From an uncultured Faecalibacterium sp. (lineage in GTDB: Bacteria; Bacillota; Clostridia; Oscillospirales; Ruminococcaceae), in the NCBI GenBank assembly GCA_934561485.1, contig CAKTGS010000089.1:1-8205 (forward strand): 8,205 nt of DNA. The letters are read 5' to 3'. Positions 1 through 5,542 of this stretch are shown here, in pieces. The notes beneath the pieces were generated by a model, which did not search any database, was not told the origin of the DNA, and saw only the letters and a program-made list of their open reading frames with translations. Both the position numbers and the translations under genes were made by a program. Within the stretch, counting starts at the first letter, position 1, and each line of letters opens with the position of its first letter.

Positions 1-72
1 AGCCGGGAGCATAGCGCCGTTTGTTGTCAGCAGCCCGTTTCACGGTCTGCGTGTAGTTCCTTGTAAACTGAC
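1..72 (-). pseudogene. possible out-of-frame tail of the restriction-endonuclease-like gene
   Basis: After the TAG stop of the upstream-on-strand nuclease-like gene, a different minus-strand frame stays open to the window edge and reads in part NYTQTVKRAADNKRRYAPG. The basic, polar composition would suit the C-terminal tail of a DNA-binding protein, so a frameshift or small deletion near position 75-85 could have cut the gene. The fragment is short and an open frame of this length can arise by chance. The alternative is that the nuclease really ends at 73 and this is intergenic. Confidence 0.25.
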
Positions 73-657
73 CTAAGAAGAATAGTAAGCATCTGAGCCG
101 CATTGCAGGTTGGGATGCTGCCATAGAATCTGATCCGGAGGACAGCCAAGCTGATAGAGCAGATTACATAATTGGCAAACATAGCGGTAATTGAAACCAC
201 TGATCTCAAAGGAAATAATCTGTACATCATCAGTAAAACGCCGATGAGATGGTGCCATACTGCCAATGGTATCGGCAACACCTGCAATAAAACGTTTCTT
301 CATGTTGGTGTCAATAAGAGCCGTAAGCAGAAGCCGCAAATCGGCGGTTTTGTGCAGACAAGAAGTAGGTTCAATTTGAAAAGATCGTAAATCTGCGATA
401 AGAGCAGAAGGATCACCATGGCAGACGATGCGCCAGTCTTTTCCGGCAATGTACGACACTTCTAGACCGTATTCTACAGACATCAAGGGTTTGACCACGC
501 GCAGGATATCATTAGCGATCATACCTGCACGAGTGGGATTTTGTGCAACTTCACCCCACTGTCGATAGGGCAGACGGATAAAAAAAGAACGATTGTCTGA
601 GCTGAAACAGCCGCCACCAACAGTTAGGCCCAGAAGATACGCTTTATCGGTGTTCAT
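73..657 (-). CDS. putative restriction endonuclease with LAGLIDADG-like motifs, partner of the cytosine methyltransferase
   Basis: A 194-residue soluble protein. The ATG at 657 is chosen because AAGGAG lies 8 bases upstream; an upstream extension would overlap the methyltransferase end and lacks a ribosome site. Two motifs stand out: AYLLGLTVGGG (residues 6-16) and FIAGVADTIGS (123-133). Their spacing and sequence resemble the paired helices of LAGLIDADG nucleases, but the acidic residue at the eighth position of each motif is Gly or Ile, although Asp128 remains. Starting 25 bases after the methyltransferase stop on the same strand, it sits where a cognate type II nuclease normally lies. That context, plus my unverified memory of similar proteins beside C5 methyltransferases, is the basis of the call. 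A degenerate LAGLIDADG fold used only to bind DNA, as in WhiA, is the alternative. The C-terminus (ending DAYYSS) looks abrupt; see the fragment at 1-72. Confidence 0.6.
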   Translation of the reverse strand: MNTDKAYLLGLTVGGGCFSSDNRSFFIRLPYRQWGEVAQNPTRAGMIANDILRVVKPLMSVEYGLEVSYIAGKDWRIVCHGDPSALIADLRSFQIEPTSCLHKTADLRLLLTALIDTNMKKRFIAGVADTIGSMAPSHRRFTDDVQIISFEISGFNYRYVCQLCNLLYQLGCPPDQILWQHPNLQCGSDAYYSS

Positions 658-682
658 ATGTCCTACTCCTTCTGTTCTGTCT

Positions 683-1720
683 TTATTCAGAAAATGCCTG
701 CTCACGGATAGCAAGTGCGATTACCTCGGCCAGATGACATGGCACGGCATTTCCGATTACTTTATACATTGCAACAATATTTTTGGGACTGTCGGTAATA
801 AAGTGAAAATCGTCAGGAAATGTCTGAATGCGGGCGATTTCCCGGATAGTATAGCGGCGGTTGTGGAGAGGATGCGTAATGCCGCAGTTTTCGGGCTGTG
901 CGGAAGCTGTAATAGTACCATTGATCTCGTCAAGGCCGAACCGCCGATAGAAGTTGGGAGCGTGATAACGTTTCATGTCATCCCGGATGCGCTGGAAGCG
1001 CGGAGACAGGTTTTCATAGGGGATGCTTTTCCAGGAACCACCCTGCGGGATTTTTTCCACCATGGATTGTGCCTGCGGAGAATACGGCCAATATACCTGA
1101 TCCGGAACAGTGGAGGGAATATCCATAACCACATGGCGCAGAGTGAGACAGCTCTTGTCGGTCTGCGTTGGAGGAAACCGGAATTTTTTGTGCAAGTCAT
1201 TTCGGAAGGCAACTAAAATCAGGCGTTCGCGATTTTGAGGGACACCATAGTCAGAAGCGTTGACCACATCGTAATTTACTGCATAGCCGAGCGATTCCAG
1301 ATCGCTCTGTATGACGTCAATCAACTTTTTTCCGCTCTGATGTTTGGAGGAAACAAGTCCCTTGACATTTTCGAATACAACGACACGAGGCATCCGTTTT
1401 TCAATGATACGCAGGCATTCCAAATAAAGCTCTCCGCGGGAATCGTACACGCCGCGGCGGTTTCCGGCATTGGAAAAGGGCTGACAAGGAAAACCTGCAG
1501 TAAGAATATCACAGTCAGGAATTTCATCCACGGGCACATCCCGAATATCGCGGCCATCAATCTCTCCAAAATTGAGGCGAAAAACGGCCTGGGCATCTTT
1601 GTCAAAATCATTTGCCCAAACGCGGTGAAAACCAGCTTGCTCAAAGCCTTTGTCCATTCCTCCGCACCCTGAAAACAGGGAAACGAGCTGGGGGGCGGAT
1701 GTGTTCGTAGTGATCGTCAT
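683..1720 (-). CDS. DNA (cytosine-5)-methyltransferase, type II restriction-modification
   Basis: A 345-residue enzyme transferring a methyl group from S-adenosylmethionine to C5 of cytosine in a specific DNA site. Motifs appear in canonical order: motif I LVSLFSGCGGMDKGF (12-26, AdoMet binding), motif IV GFPCQPFSNAG with catalytic Cys79, motif VI FENVKGL (Glu117), motif VIII QNRER (162-166), motif IX around RYTIREIARIQTFPD (289-303) and motif X VIGNAVP (321-327). The target-recognition region between VIII and IX runs from about 200 to 285; I cannot predict the recognised site. The ATG at 1720 is chosen because GGAG lies 7 bases upstream and the conserved N-terminus starts soon after; 36 further in-frame codons upstream overlap the promoter. 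Length is normal and all catalytic motifs are intact. Base composition is visibly more AT-rich than the neighbouring argF, consistent with transfer of the R-M module. Confidence 0.95.
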   Translation of the reverse strand: MTITTNTSAPQLVSLFSGCGGMDKGFEQAGFHRVWANDFDKDAQAVFRLNFGEIDGRDIRDVPVDEIPDCDILTAGFPCQPFSNAGNRRGVYDSRGELYLECLRIIEKRMPRVVVFENVKGLVSSKHQSGKKLIDVIQSDLESLGYAVNYDVVNASDYGVPQNRERLILVAFRNDLHKKFRFPPTQTDKSCLTLRHVVMDIPSTVPDQVYWPYSPQAQSMVEKIPQGGSWKSIPYENLSPRFQRIRDDMKRYHAPNFYRRFGLDEINGTITASAQPENCGITHPLHNRRYTIREIARIQTFPDDFHFITDSPKNIVAMYKVIGNAVPCHLAEVIALAIREQAFSE

Positions 1721-1757
1721 GCAAATACTCCATCTTATCTCATTGTACATAATAAAT

Positions 1758-1785
1758 ATTATAGCAGATTTGGAAAGCTTCGCAA
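1758..1785 (-). promoter_or_regulatory. promoter of the R-M operon
   Basis: On the minus strand TTGCGA (1780-1785) is followed after 16 bases by a perfect TATAAT (1758-1763). The predicted start of transcription is about 30 bases upstream of the methyltransferase ATG, leaving room for its GGAG site. It faces away from the argF promoter, making this a divergent intergenic region. Confidence 0.7.
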
Positions 1786-1842
1786 GAGAAAGGCACAATA
1801 AAAAATCCACGCTGTGTAGGTTTGTCAAGATGCTCTGCCCCC

Positions 1843-1871
1843 TTGACCTTGCAGGCGCGGCGTATTATAAT
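1843..1871 (+). promoter_or_regulatory. argF promoter
   Basis: TTGACC (1843-1848), a 17-base spacer and a perfect TATAAT (1866-1871): a near-consensus sigma-A promoter. Transcription would begin near 1878, giving a leader of about 50 bases that contains the proposed arginine operators. Confidence 0.85.
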
Positions 1872-1881
1872 AGAAGTATCG

Positions 1882-1921
1882 CTCGTATAAATATGCATGT
1901 GATTTTGAATAAAGAGGGAAA
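1882..1921 (+). promoter_or_regulatory. putative tandem ARG boxes (ArgR operator)
   Basis: The known ArgR operator pattern is TNTGNATWWWWATNCANA. Bases 1882-1899 (CTCGTATAAATATGCATG) match it at all but three of the specified positions, including the whole central AT-W4-AT-N-CA part. A second site at 1904-1921 has a perfect left half (TTTTGAAT) and a weak right half. Their centres are 22 bp apart, about two helical turns, close to the 21 bp usual for tandem boxes. Lying just downstream of the transcription start, bound ArgR would block argF initiation when arginine is plentiful. No argR gene is in the window. Confidence 0.55.
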
Positions 1922-1927
1922 TATACA

Positions 1928-2929
1928 ATGGACCTGAAAAACCGCAGCTTTTTGAAGCTTCTGGATTACACCCCGGCCGAGATCGGGCAGCTGCTGGACC
2001 TGGCGGCAGACCTCAAGGCCAAAAAAAAGGCCGGCATCCGCCACGACCGGCTGCGGGGCAAGAACATTGCCCTGATCTTTGAAAAGACCTCCACCCGCAC
2101 CCGCTGCAGCTTTGAGGTGGCCGCCCACGACCTGGGCATGGAAGTGACCTACCTGGACCCCTCGGGCAGCCAGATCGGCAAAAAGGAGTCCATTGCCGAC
2201 ACCGCCCGGGTGCTGGGCCGCATGTTTGACGGCATCGAGTACCGGGGCTACGGCCAGCAGATCGTGGAGGACCTGGCCCACTACGCCGGGGTGCCGGTGT
2301 GGAACGGCCTGACCAACGAGTTCCACCCCACCCAGATCCTGGCGGACTTTCTTACCATCCGGGAGCACTTTGGCAAGCTGGAGGGCATCCACTTTGTCTA
2401 CTTTGGCGATGCCCGCTACAACATGGGCAACAGCCTGATGGTGGGCTGCGCCAAGATGGGCCTGCACTTTACCGCCTGCGCCCCCAAAAAGTACCAGCCG
2501 GACCCGGAACTGGTGGCCCAGTGCCGGGCCATTGCCGCCCAGACCGGTGCCACCATCGCCTTTGAAGAGGACCCCGCCAAGGCCGCCAAGGGGGCCGATG
2601 TGCTGTACACCGATGTGTGGGTGTCCATGGGTGAGCCGGTGGAAGTGTGGGCCGAGCGCATTGCGGACCTGGCTCCCTACCAGATCAACCGGCAGCTCAT
2701 GGACATTGCAGGCCCCCGCGCCGTGTTCATGCACTGCCTGCCCGCCTACCACGACCACAAGACCACCGTGGGCAAGGAGATGGGCGAGCGCTTTGGCCGG
2801 GACGCCATGGAAGTGACGGACGAGGTGTTTGAAGGCCCCCAGAGCATCGTGTTTGACGAAGCCGAGAACCGGATGCACACCATCAAGGCCGTGATGGCCG
2901 CTACCCTGGGCTACGAGCCGGAAGCTTGA
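1928..2929 (+). CDS. argF: ornithine carbamoyltransferase
   Basis: A 333-residue cytoplasmic enzyme that joins carbamoyl phosphate and L-ornithine to make citrulline in arginine biosynthesis. The carbamoyl-phosphate loop is [12 protein letters not shown] (55-66); HPTQ (133-136) supplies further carbamoyl-phosphate contacts; DVWVSMGE (229-236) is the ornithine-binding SMG loop; HCLPAYHD (269-276) carries the catalytic Cys270. Length is typical for the family and nothing essential is missing. The ATG at 1928 follows GAGGG by 9 bases. The gene stands alone between its own promoter and terminator, not in an arg operon. The putative ARG boxes upstream argue for the anabolic enzyme rather than the catabolic one of the arginine deiminase pathway; no arcA or arcC is visible. 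Codons are strongly C/G-ending, unlike the adjacent R-M genes. Confidence 0.97.
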   Translation: MDLKNRSFLKLLDYTPAEIGQLLDLAADLKAKKKAGIRHDRLRGKNIALIFEKTSTRTRCSFEVAAHDLGMEVTYLDPSGSQIGKKESIADTARVLGRMFDGIEYRGYGQQIVEDLAHYAGVPVWNGLTNEFHPTQILADFLTIREHFGKLEGIHFVYFGDARYNMGNSLMVGCAKMGLHFTACAPKKYQPDPELVAQCRAIAAQTGATIAFEEDPAKAAKGADVLYTDVWVSMGEPVEVWAERIADLAPYQINRQLMDIAGPRAVFMHCLPAYHDHKTTVGKEMGERFGRDAMEVTDEVFEGPQSIVFDEAENRMHTIKAVMAATLGYEPEA

Positions 2930-2942
2930 CCCGAAGAAGTTC

Positions 2943-2984
2943 CGGGGCTGCTGTGCAGTGCGCTGCATGGCAGCTCCGTTTTTT
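2943..2984 (+). terminator. argF rho-independent terminator
   Basis: CGGGGCTGC (2943-2951) pairs with GCAGCTCCG (2970-2978) with one G-U. The helix continues through two wobbles and TGCAG/CTGCA to a TGCG tetraloop, giving a stem of about 16 pairs. It is followed at once by six T residues (2979-2984). It begins 14 bases after the argF stop. Confidence 0.9.
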
Positions 2985-2999
2985 GTGCAGAATGCTGTC

Positions 3000-3028
3000 T
3001 TGCAATGGGGTGCAGGCAGCGGTATCAT
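3000..3028 (+). promoter_or_regulatory. probable promoter of the TPR lipoprotein gene
   Basis: TTGCAA (3000-3005), exactly 17 bases, then TATCAT (3023-3028). It lies just after the argF terminator and about 35 bases before the ATG at 3063, so the lipoprotein is probably transcribed independently. Confidence 0.55.
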
Positions 3029-3062
3029 GAGGGCAGAGACCCATTTTGCAGGAGGATGTTGT

Positions 3063-4406
3063 ATGAAAGAAACGGCAAAAACGCGGCTGCTGCGGCTTGC
3101 AGCCACGGTGCTGCTGGCGGCTATGCTGTTCACGGCCTGCGCAGGCGGCGCAAAAAGCAAAGCCGACCAGCTGGAACTGGGCCGCAAATACCTGACCGAG
3201 ATGAACTATTCCGAGGCCATTGCCGCCTTTACGGAAGCCATCCGGCTGAACCCCGATGACATCGAAGCCTATCTGGGCCGTGCCGAGGCTTACGCGGCTA
3301 TGGGCGAGTACGAGAAGGCCCTAGCGGACTACGACACCGTGCTGGAAAAGACGGGGGACGACCCCTACACCCAGGCCCAGGCCTACGCCGGACGCGCCGG
3401 GGTGGACGAACAGGCCGACCAGCCGGAGGACGCGGAGCGGGACTACACAGCGGCCCTGACCCGGCTGGAAAAAGACACGGACCGGCAGGACGCAGACGCC
3501 GTGCTGACCCTGAAAAAGGACGTGCTGGCCAAACACGCGGCGGTGTGCATCACGCTGGTGCTGCTGGACAAGGCGGCGGAGGACTATGACGCTCTGGAAC
3601 AGCTGGGCGAGAACGTGGCCGCCAAGCGCAAGGAGCTGACCGACCTTGTGAAGGACAGCACCGGTGCGGACACGGATGCCGAAAACGGCCTGACCCCGGA
3701 CGCACCGGACGCCGACACGGTGGATGCGGATACCCCCGCAGACGCCGGCACGGAACCGGAAGCCCCTGCCGAAGAGCAGCCCGCTTCCAGCAAAGAAGAA
3801 CCGGCTGCGTCCAGCAAGGAGGAGCCGTCTGCCTCCAGCAAGGAACAACCGGCGGAGAGCAAGCCGGAAGAAGCGCCTGCTTCCAGCCAGCAGCCCGCAC
3901 AGAAGGAGACGTTCCAGTATTTCCCGGATATTGAAGGAGAGGTTGCAACGGTGACCTACCAGGCGGGCACTACTACGATCACGGCAAAGGACAGCGTTTC
4001 GTGGCAGTCTGGTGCCCAGACGAACTGGAACTACACCTACACGCTCTCCAAGCCGGTCACATCGGTGGAGCATCCCGGCAAGGCAAGCACGCTGTTCCAT
4101 GTTCCGGCCGGTACCGTGATCACGCTGCAGGGCAAGGCATCGGGCATTGACGCAGACTACACGGACAATGTGCTGGCGGACGGCACCAGAGAAGTGGTGC
4201 TGACGCCGTATGCGTACAACTTCAACGAGCTGCTGTGGGGCAATGTGCACGTCGCCCGCGAGCTTGAGGACAACTGGCTGCTCAGCAGTGCCCAAACGGG
4301 CACCAGCATGACCGTGAAAAAGGACAGCCTGATCTACGTGATCGCCGATGTAAGTGAAGCGGACTATGTTTACCGCTACCCAACGATCGCCTTTGTGGCG
4401 GACTGA
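3063..4406 (+). CDS. TPR-repeat lipoprotein with a low-complexity linker and unknown C-terminal domain
   Basis: A 447-residue predicted surface lipoprotein. A basic, hydrophobic signal ends in the lipobox-like FTAC, with Cys26 as lipid anchor; Phe at -3 is acceptable but not ideal. Residues about 34-67 and 68-101 are clear tetratricopeptide repeats (NYSEAIAAFTEAIRLNPDD is a typical helix pair), with one or two weaker repeats to about 185. An acidic Asp/Pro/Ala stretch (200-240) leads into 8-residue ASSKEEPA-like repeats (241-280). From about 284 to the end is a Thr/Tyr/Trp-rich, probably beta-rich domain that I do not recognise. The start at 3063 has AGGAGG 7 bases upstream and a proper signal peptide; in-frame codons further upstream overlap the argF terminator. 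TPRs suggest a scaffold for protein contacts and the linker a spacer through the cell wall, so the C-terminal domain may be displayed outside. The specific function is unknown. Confidence 0.85.
   Translation: MKETAKTRLLRLAATVLLAAMLFTACAGGAKSKADQLELGRKYLTEMNYSEAIAAFTEAIRLNPDDIEAYLGRAEAYAAMGEYEKALADYDTVLEKTGDDPYTQAQAYAGRAGVDEQADQPEDAERDYTAALTRLEKDTDRQDADAVLTLKKDVLAKHAAVCITLVLLDKAAEDYDALEQLGENVAAKRKELTDLVKDSTGADTDAENGLTPDAPDADTVDADTPADAGTEPEAPAEEQPASSKEEPAASSKEEPSASSKEQPAESKPEEAPASSQQPAQKETFQYFPDIEGEVATVTYQAGTTTITAKDSVSWQSGAQTNWNYTYTLSKPVTSVEHPGKASTLFHVPAGTVITLQGKASGIDADYTDNVLADGTREVVLTPYAYNFNELLWGNVHVARELEDNWLLSSAQTGTSMTVKKDSLIYVIADVSEADYVYRYPTIAFVAD
3783..3902 (+). repeat. 24-base in-frame tandem repeat in the lipoprotein linker
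   Basis: Five consecutive 24-base units encode ASSKEEPA, ASSKEEPS, ASSKEQPA, ESKPEEAP and ASSQQPAQ. The first three are close copies with mainly synonymous or single changes; the last two are degenerate. Such arrays vary in copy number by slippage and commonly form flexible wall-spanning spacers. Confidence 0.85.
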
Positions 4407-4428
4407 ACCGCGAACCGAACCAAAAAGC

Positions 4429-4474
4429 AAAAGCCATCTGCGGTGCCCGTTGGGGCGGGCCGCAGATGGCTTTT
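4429..4474. terminator. bidirectional terminator between the lipoprotein gene and bioY
   Basis: AAAAGCCATCTGCGG (4429-4443) pairs perfectly with CCGCAGATGGCTTTT (4460-4474), with an extra inner stem CCCG/CGGG around a TTGGGG loop. The right arm ends in TTTT on the plus strand, and the minus strand reads TTTTGCTTTTT after the stem. It can therefore serve both convergent genes. Confidence 0.92.
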
Positions 4475-4498
4475 GTACTTATTTATAAAGGCGGGCGC

Positions 4499-5059
4499 TC
4501 AGGCTTCTTCCAGGTGCAGCACACCGGCCTGCACCAGCCGCTTGCGCAGCAGTGCACCCACGATGCAGGACACCACGATCTTGCCCAGGTCCAGCGCAAT
4601 GAAGGGGTACACGCACACGGACAGCGCATAGCCCAGCTCGCACTGCATCTGATACACGAACCAGGCCGTGCCCAGCACGTAGCAGGCGGCATCGCCCAGC
4701 ACCAGGCCCACGCCGGAGATCACCGGGCTGCCGTTGCTTTTTTCAATGAACAGGCCGCCGATGAAGGCCAGCAGCAGGTAGCCCACCAGGTAGCCGCCGG
4801 TGGGGCCTGCCAGCTTGGCCAGGCCCGCGCCGTAGCCGGAAAACACCGGCACGCCGATCAGGCCGATGAGCAGGTACACCGCCACGCTCAGGGTGCCCAG
4901 CTTGGCACCCAGCAGCCAGGCGGTCAGGCAGATGACAAGGTTGGCCAGCGAGATGGGCACGGCCCCGATGGGCACGGTAAGCGGGCCAAGCACGCACATC
5001 ACGGCAGCCATCAGGGCGGTGGTGGCCATTTGGTAGGTGGTGAGTTTTTTGTCTTTCAT
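4499..5059 (-). CDS. bioY: biotin ECF transporter substrate-binding (S) component BioY
   Basis: A 186-residue integral membrane protein that binds biotin for uptake by an energy-coupling factor transporter. Family hallmarks are LTVPIGAVPISLANLV (27-42), the signature GVPVFSGYGAGLAKLAGPTG (69-88) followed by GYLVGY, and YPFIALDLGK near the end (151-160). About six hydrophobic helices span the chain. The ATG at 5059 is preferred: GAGGGG lies about 10 bases upstream. A TTG at 5092 would add 11 basic residues but has no ribosome site. No ATPase or EcfT gene is adjacent, which fits a group II S component sharing a common ECF module encoded elsewhere. No biotin synthesis genes are present in the window, so dependence on external biotin is plausible but not shown. 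Confidence 0.95.
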   Translation of the reverse strand: MKDKKLTTYQMATTALMAAVMCVLGPLTVPIGAVPISLANLVICLTAWLLGAKLGTLSVAVYLLIGLIGVPVFSGYGAGLAKLAGPTGGYLVGYLLLAFIGGLFIEKSNGSPVISGVGLVLGDAACYVLGTAWFVYQMQCELGYALSVCVYPFIALDLGKIVVSCIVGALLRKRLVQAGVLHLEEA

Positions 5060-5106
5060 AGTCGGTTTTCCCCTCTGTTTTTTGTTTTGCAAGGCATCTG
5101 TGCCCG

Positions 5107-5136
5107 AGTATAGCGCACCGGCAGGGGAACGGTCAA
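5107..5136 (-). promoter_or_regulatory. bioY promoter
   Basis: Minus-strand TTGACC (5131-5136), 18-base spacer, TATACT (5107-5112). It lies about 50 bases upstream of the bioY ATG. It is divergent from the small-peptide promoter at 5174-5202. Confidence 0.75.
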
Positions 5137-5179
5137 CAAAAAACTTGCCGCAGGGTTTACAATAGGCGGCGTGTTGTAA
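5131..5179. promoter_or_regulatory. possible operator in the bioY / small-peptide divergent region
   Basis: On the minus strand TTGTAAACC (5154-5162) and TTGTTGACC (5131-5139) form a direct repeat about two helical turns apart; each resembles one half of the BirA operator (TTGTTAACC), but they are not inverted as in classical sites. The same region holds a perfect inverted pair TTACAA (5157-5162) and TTGTAA (5174-5179), the latter also being the -35 of the peptide promoter. A biotin-responsive repressor is the natural guess beside bioY, yet the match is imperfect. Confidence 0.3.
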
Positions 5180-5202
5180 TCGGCAGGGAAATATGGTACA
5201 CT
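5174..5202 (+). promoter_or_regulatory. promoter of the small membrane peptide mRNA
   Basis: TTGTAA (5174-5179), 17-base spacer, and TACACT (5197-5202) preceded by the extended -10 dinucleotide in TGG. Transcription would start near 5209, giving a leader of about 127 bases before the peptide ATG, unusually long for a 36-codon gene. Confidence 0.65.
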
Positions 5203-5206
5203 AAAA

Positions 5207-5329
5207 ACACCGCCGGTAGGCGGTGTAGAGGTGTTGTCTGCATAAGGTGGTCTAGCTTCCTCCGGAGAGCTTCCGGGGGCTGCGAAACCTTATTGTTGGT
5301 TCCTCCGGACGCAAACGCGAAAGGAGGGA
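5207..5329 (+). promoter_or_regulatory. structured leader with a sequestrable ribosome-binding site
   Basis: The predicted 5' end folds as ACACCGCC-GGTA-GGCGGTGT (5207-5226). A second long element pairs ATAAGGT (5242-5248) with ACCTTAT (5287-5293) and contains AGCTTCC/GGGGCT and CGGA/TCCG inner stems. The ribosome site AAGGAGGG (5321-5328) has two possible blockers: TTCCTCCGGA occurs at 5257-5266 and again at 5300-5309, and its CCTCC can pair with GGAGG. GGCGGT at the 5' end can also pair with ACCGCC in the 3' hairpin (5446-5451). Such leaders keep type I toxin mRNAs untranslated until processed. Folding was done by eye only. Confidence 0.5.
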
Positions 5330-5335
5330 TGCTCT

Positions 5336-5446
5336 ATGGTATGGAATGATATCGCTGTGCTGCTCGGCCTTCTGGGCGGGGCGATCTACGGTACCTTTCA
5401 GATCTCTTGGGCGATCTTCAAGGAGATCCATCACAATAAGAAATGA
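5336..5446 (+). CDS. 36-residue membrane peptide, putative type I (Fst/holin-like) toxin
   Basis: The peptide begins MVWNDIAVLLGLLGGAIYG and ends FKEIHHNKK: a short polar start, one hydrophobic span at about residues 6-28 (with Gly and Trp), and a basic C-terminal tail. That is the plan of Fst, TxpA, BsrG and the putative holin-like toxins of Firmicutes, which insert in the membrane when over-produced. The ATG at 5336 has AGGAGG 8 bases upstream; the ATG at 5329 opens a 6-codon frame and the one at 5341 gives no peptide in this frame. Its stop codon lies inside the bidirectional terminator hairpin, and a strong convergent promoter lies just beyond, as in type I toxin-antitoxin loci. Toxicity is inferred; a membrane-acting regulatory peptide is the alternative. 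I cannot place it in a named family with certainty. Confidence 0.65.
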   Translation: MVWNDIAVLLGLLGGAIYGTFQISWAIFKEIHHNKK

Positions 5447-5536
5447 CCGCCTCACTGTCTCGCAAACGTTAGGCGGTCATATCTTGTTTGACTATCTAGC
5501 TGGAGGGAGCTGACCATTGCGGGCAGCACCTTTGCT
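5436..5536 (-). ncRNA. predicted antisense antitoxin RNA
   Basis: From the promoter at 5543-5571, transcription should begin near 5536 and run leftwards for about 100 bases to the shared hairpin at 5443-5480, followed by the T-rich minus-strand tail TTTCTTATTG. The RNA would be fully complementary to the 3' end of the peptide mRNA and, through the three direct repeats, partly complementary to its leader, including the Shine-Dalgarno. It has no convincing reading frame. Ends are estimates; no expression data are available. Confidence 0.55.
5443..5490. terminator. bidirectional hairpin over the peptide stop codon
   Basis: ATGACCGCCT (5443-5452) and AGGCGGTCAT (5471-5480) form a perfect 10-pair stem with an 18-base loop containing CGCAAACG. 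The plus-strand tail is ATCTTGTTTG and the minus-strand tail TTTCTTATTG, both moderately T-rich. The TGA stop of the peptide (5444-5446) lies within the left arm. Convergent transcripts ending at one hairpin are characteristic of Fst-type loci. The tails are weaker than those of the other terminators here. Confidence 0.65.
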
Positions 5537-5542
5537 ATTTGT

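Larger units (their letters stand above)
5251..5508 (+). repeat. three short direct repeats shared by the peptide leader and the antisense template
   Basis: TCTAGCT is at 5251-5257 and 5495-5501; CGCAAACG at 5310-5317 and 5461-5468 (the terminator loop); GGAGGGA at 5323-5329 (the ribosome site) and 5502-5508. Because the second copies lie in the stretch transcribed from the opposite strand, the antisense RNA would carry complements of all three leader copies. This is the principle of the DRa/DRb repeats of the enterococcal fst/par locus. Each repeat alone is short enough to be chance; the set of three is less so. Confidence 0.5.

Noticed and set aside
593..1672. Plus-strand frames opposite the methyltransferase
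   Set aside because: They have no domain content or ribosome sites, while the minus-strand enzyme has all its motifs.
1865..3187. 440-codon open frame on the minus strand opposite argF
   Set aside because: It mirrors argF, whose motifs are complete; the frame is kept open by GC-rich codon bias and its product is low-complexity with no recognisable domain.
3783..3902. CRISPR-like array
   Set aside because: The 24-base repeats are contiguous, in frame and without spacers; they encode a peptide linker.
3321..4430. 369-codon minus-strand frame opposite the TPR lipoprotein
   Set aside because: It is antisense to a gene with signal peptide, lipobox and TPRs; the product is Arg/Leu/Gly-rich, crosses the shared terminator and has no ribosome site.
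5060..5092. Upstream TTG start for bioY
   Set aside because: It would add 11 residues but has no Shine-Dalgarno, whereas the ATG at 5059 has GAGGGG.
4466..5113. 215-codon plus-strand frame opposite bioY
   Set aside because: Its His/Gln/Gly-rich product is what reverse reading of a hydrophobic membrane protein gives; bioY motifs on the other strand are unmistakable.
5207..5335. Riboswitch in the long leader of the small peptide
   Set aside because: I do not recognise any known riboswitch core, and the duplicated anti-Shine-Dalgarno plus antisense repeats explain the structure better.
5252..5455. 67-codon minus-strand frame across the small-peptide gene
   Set aside because: It has no start context, and it spans the folded leader and hairpin that are better explained as RNA structure.
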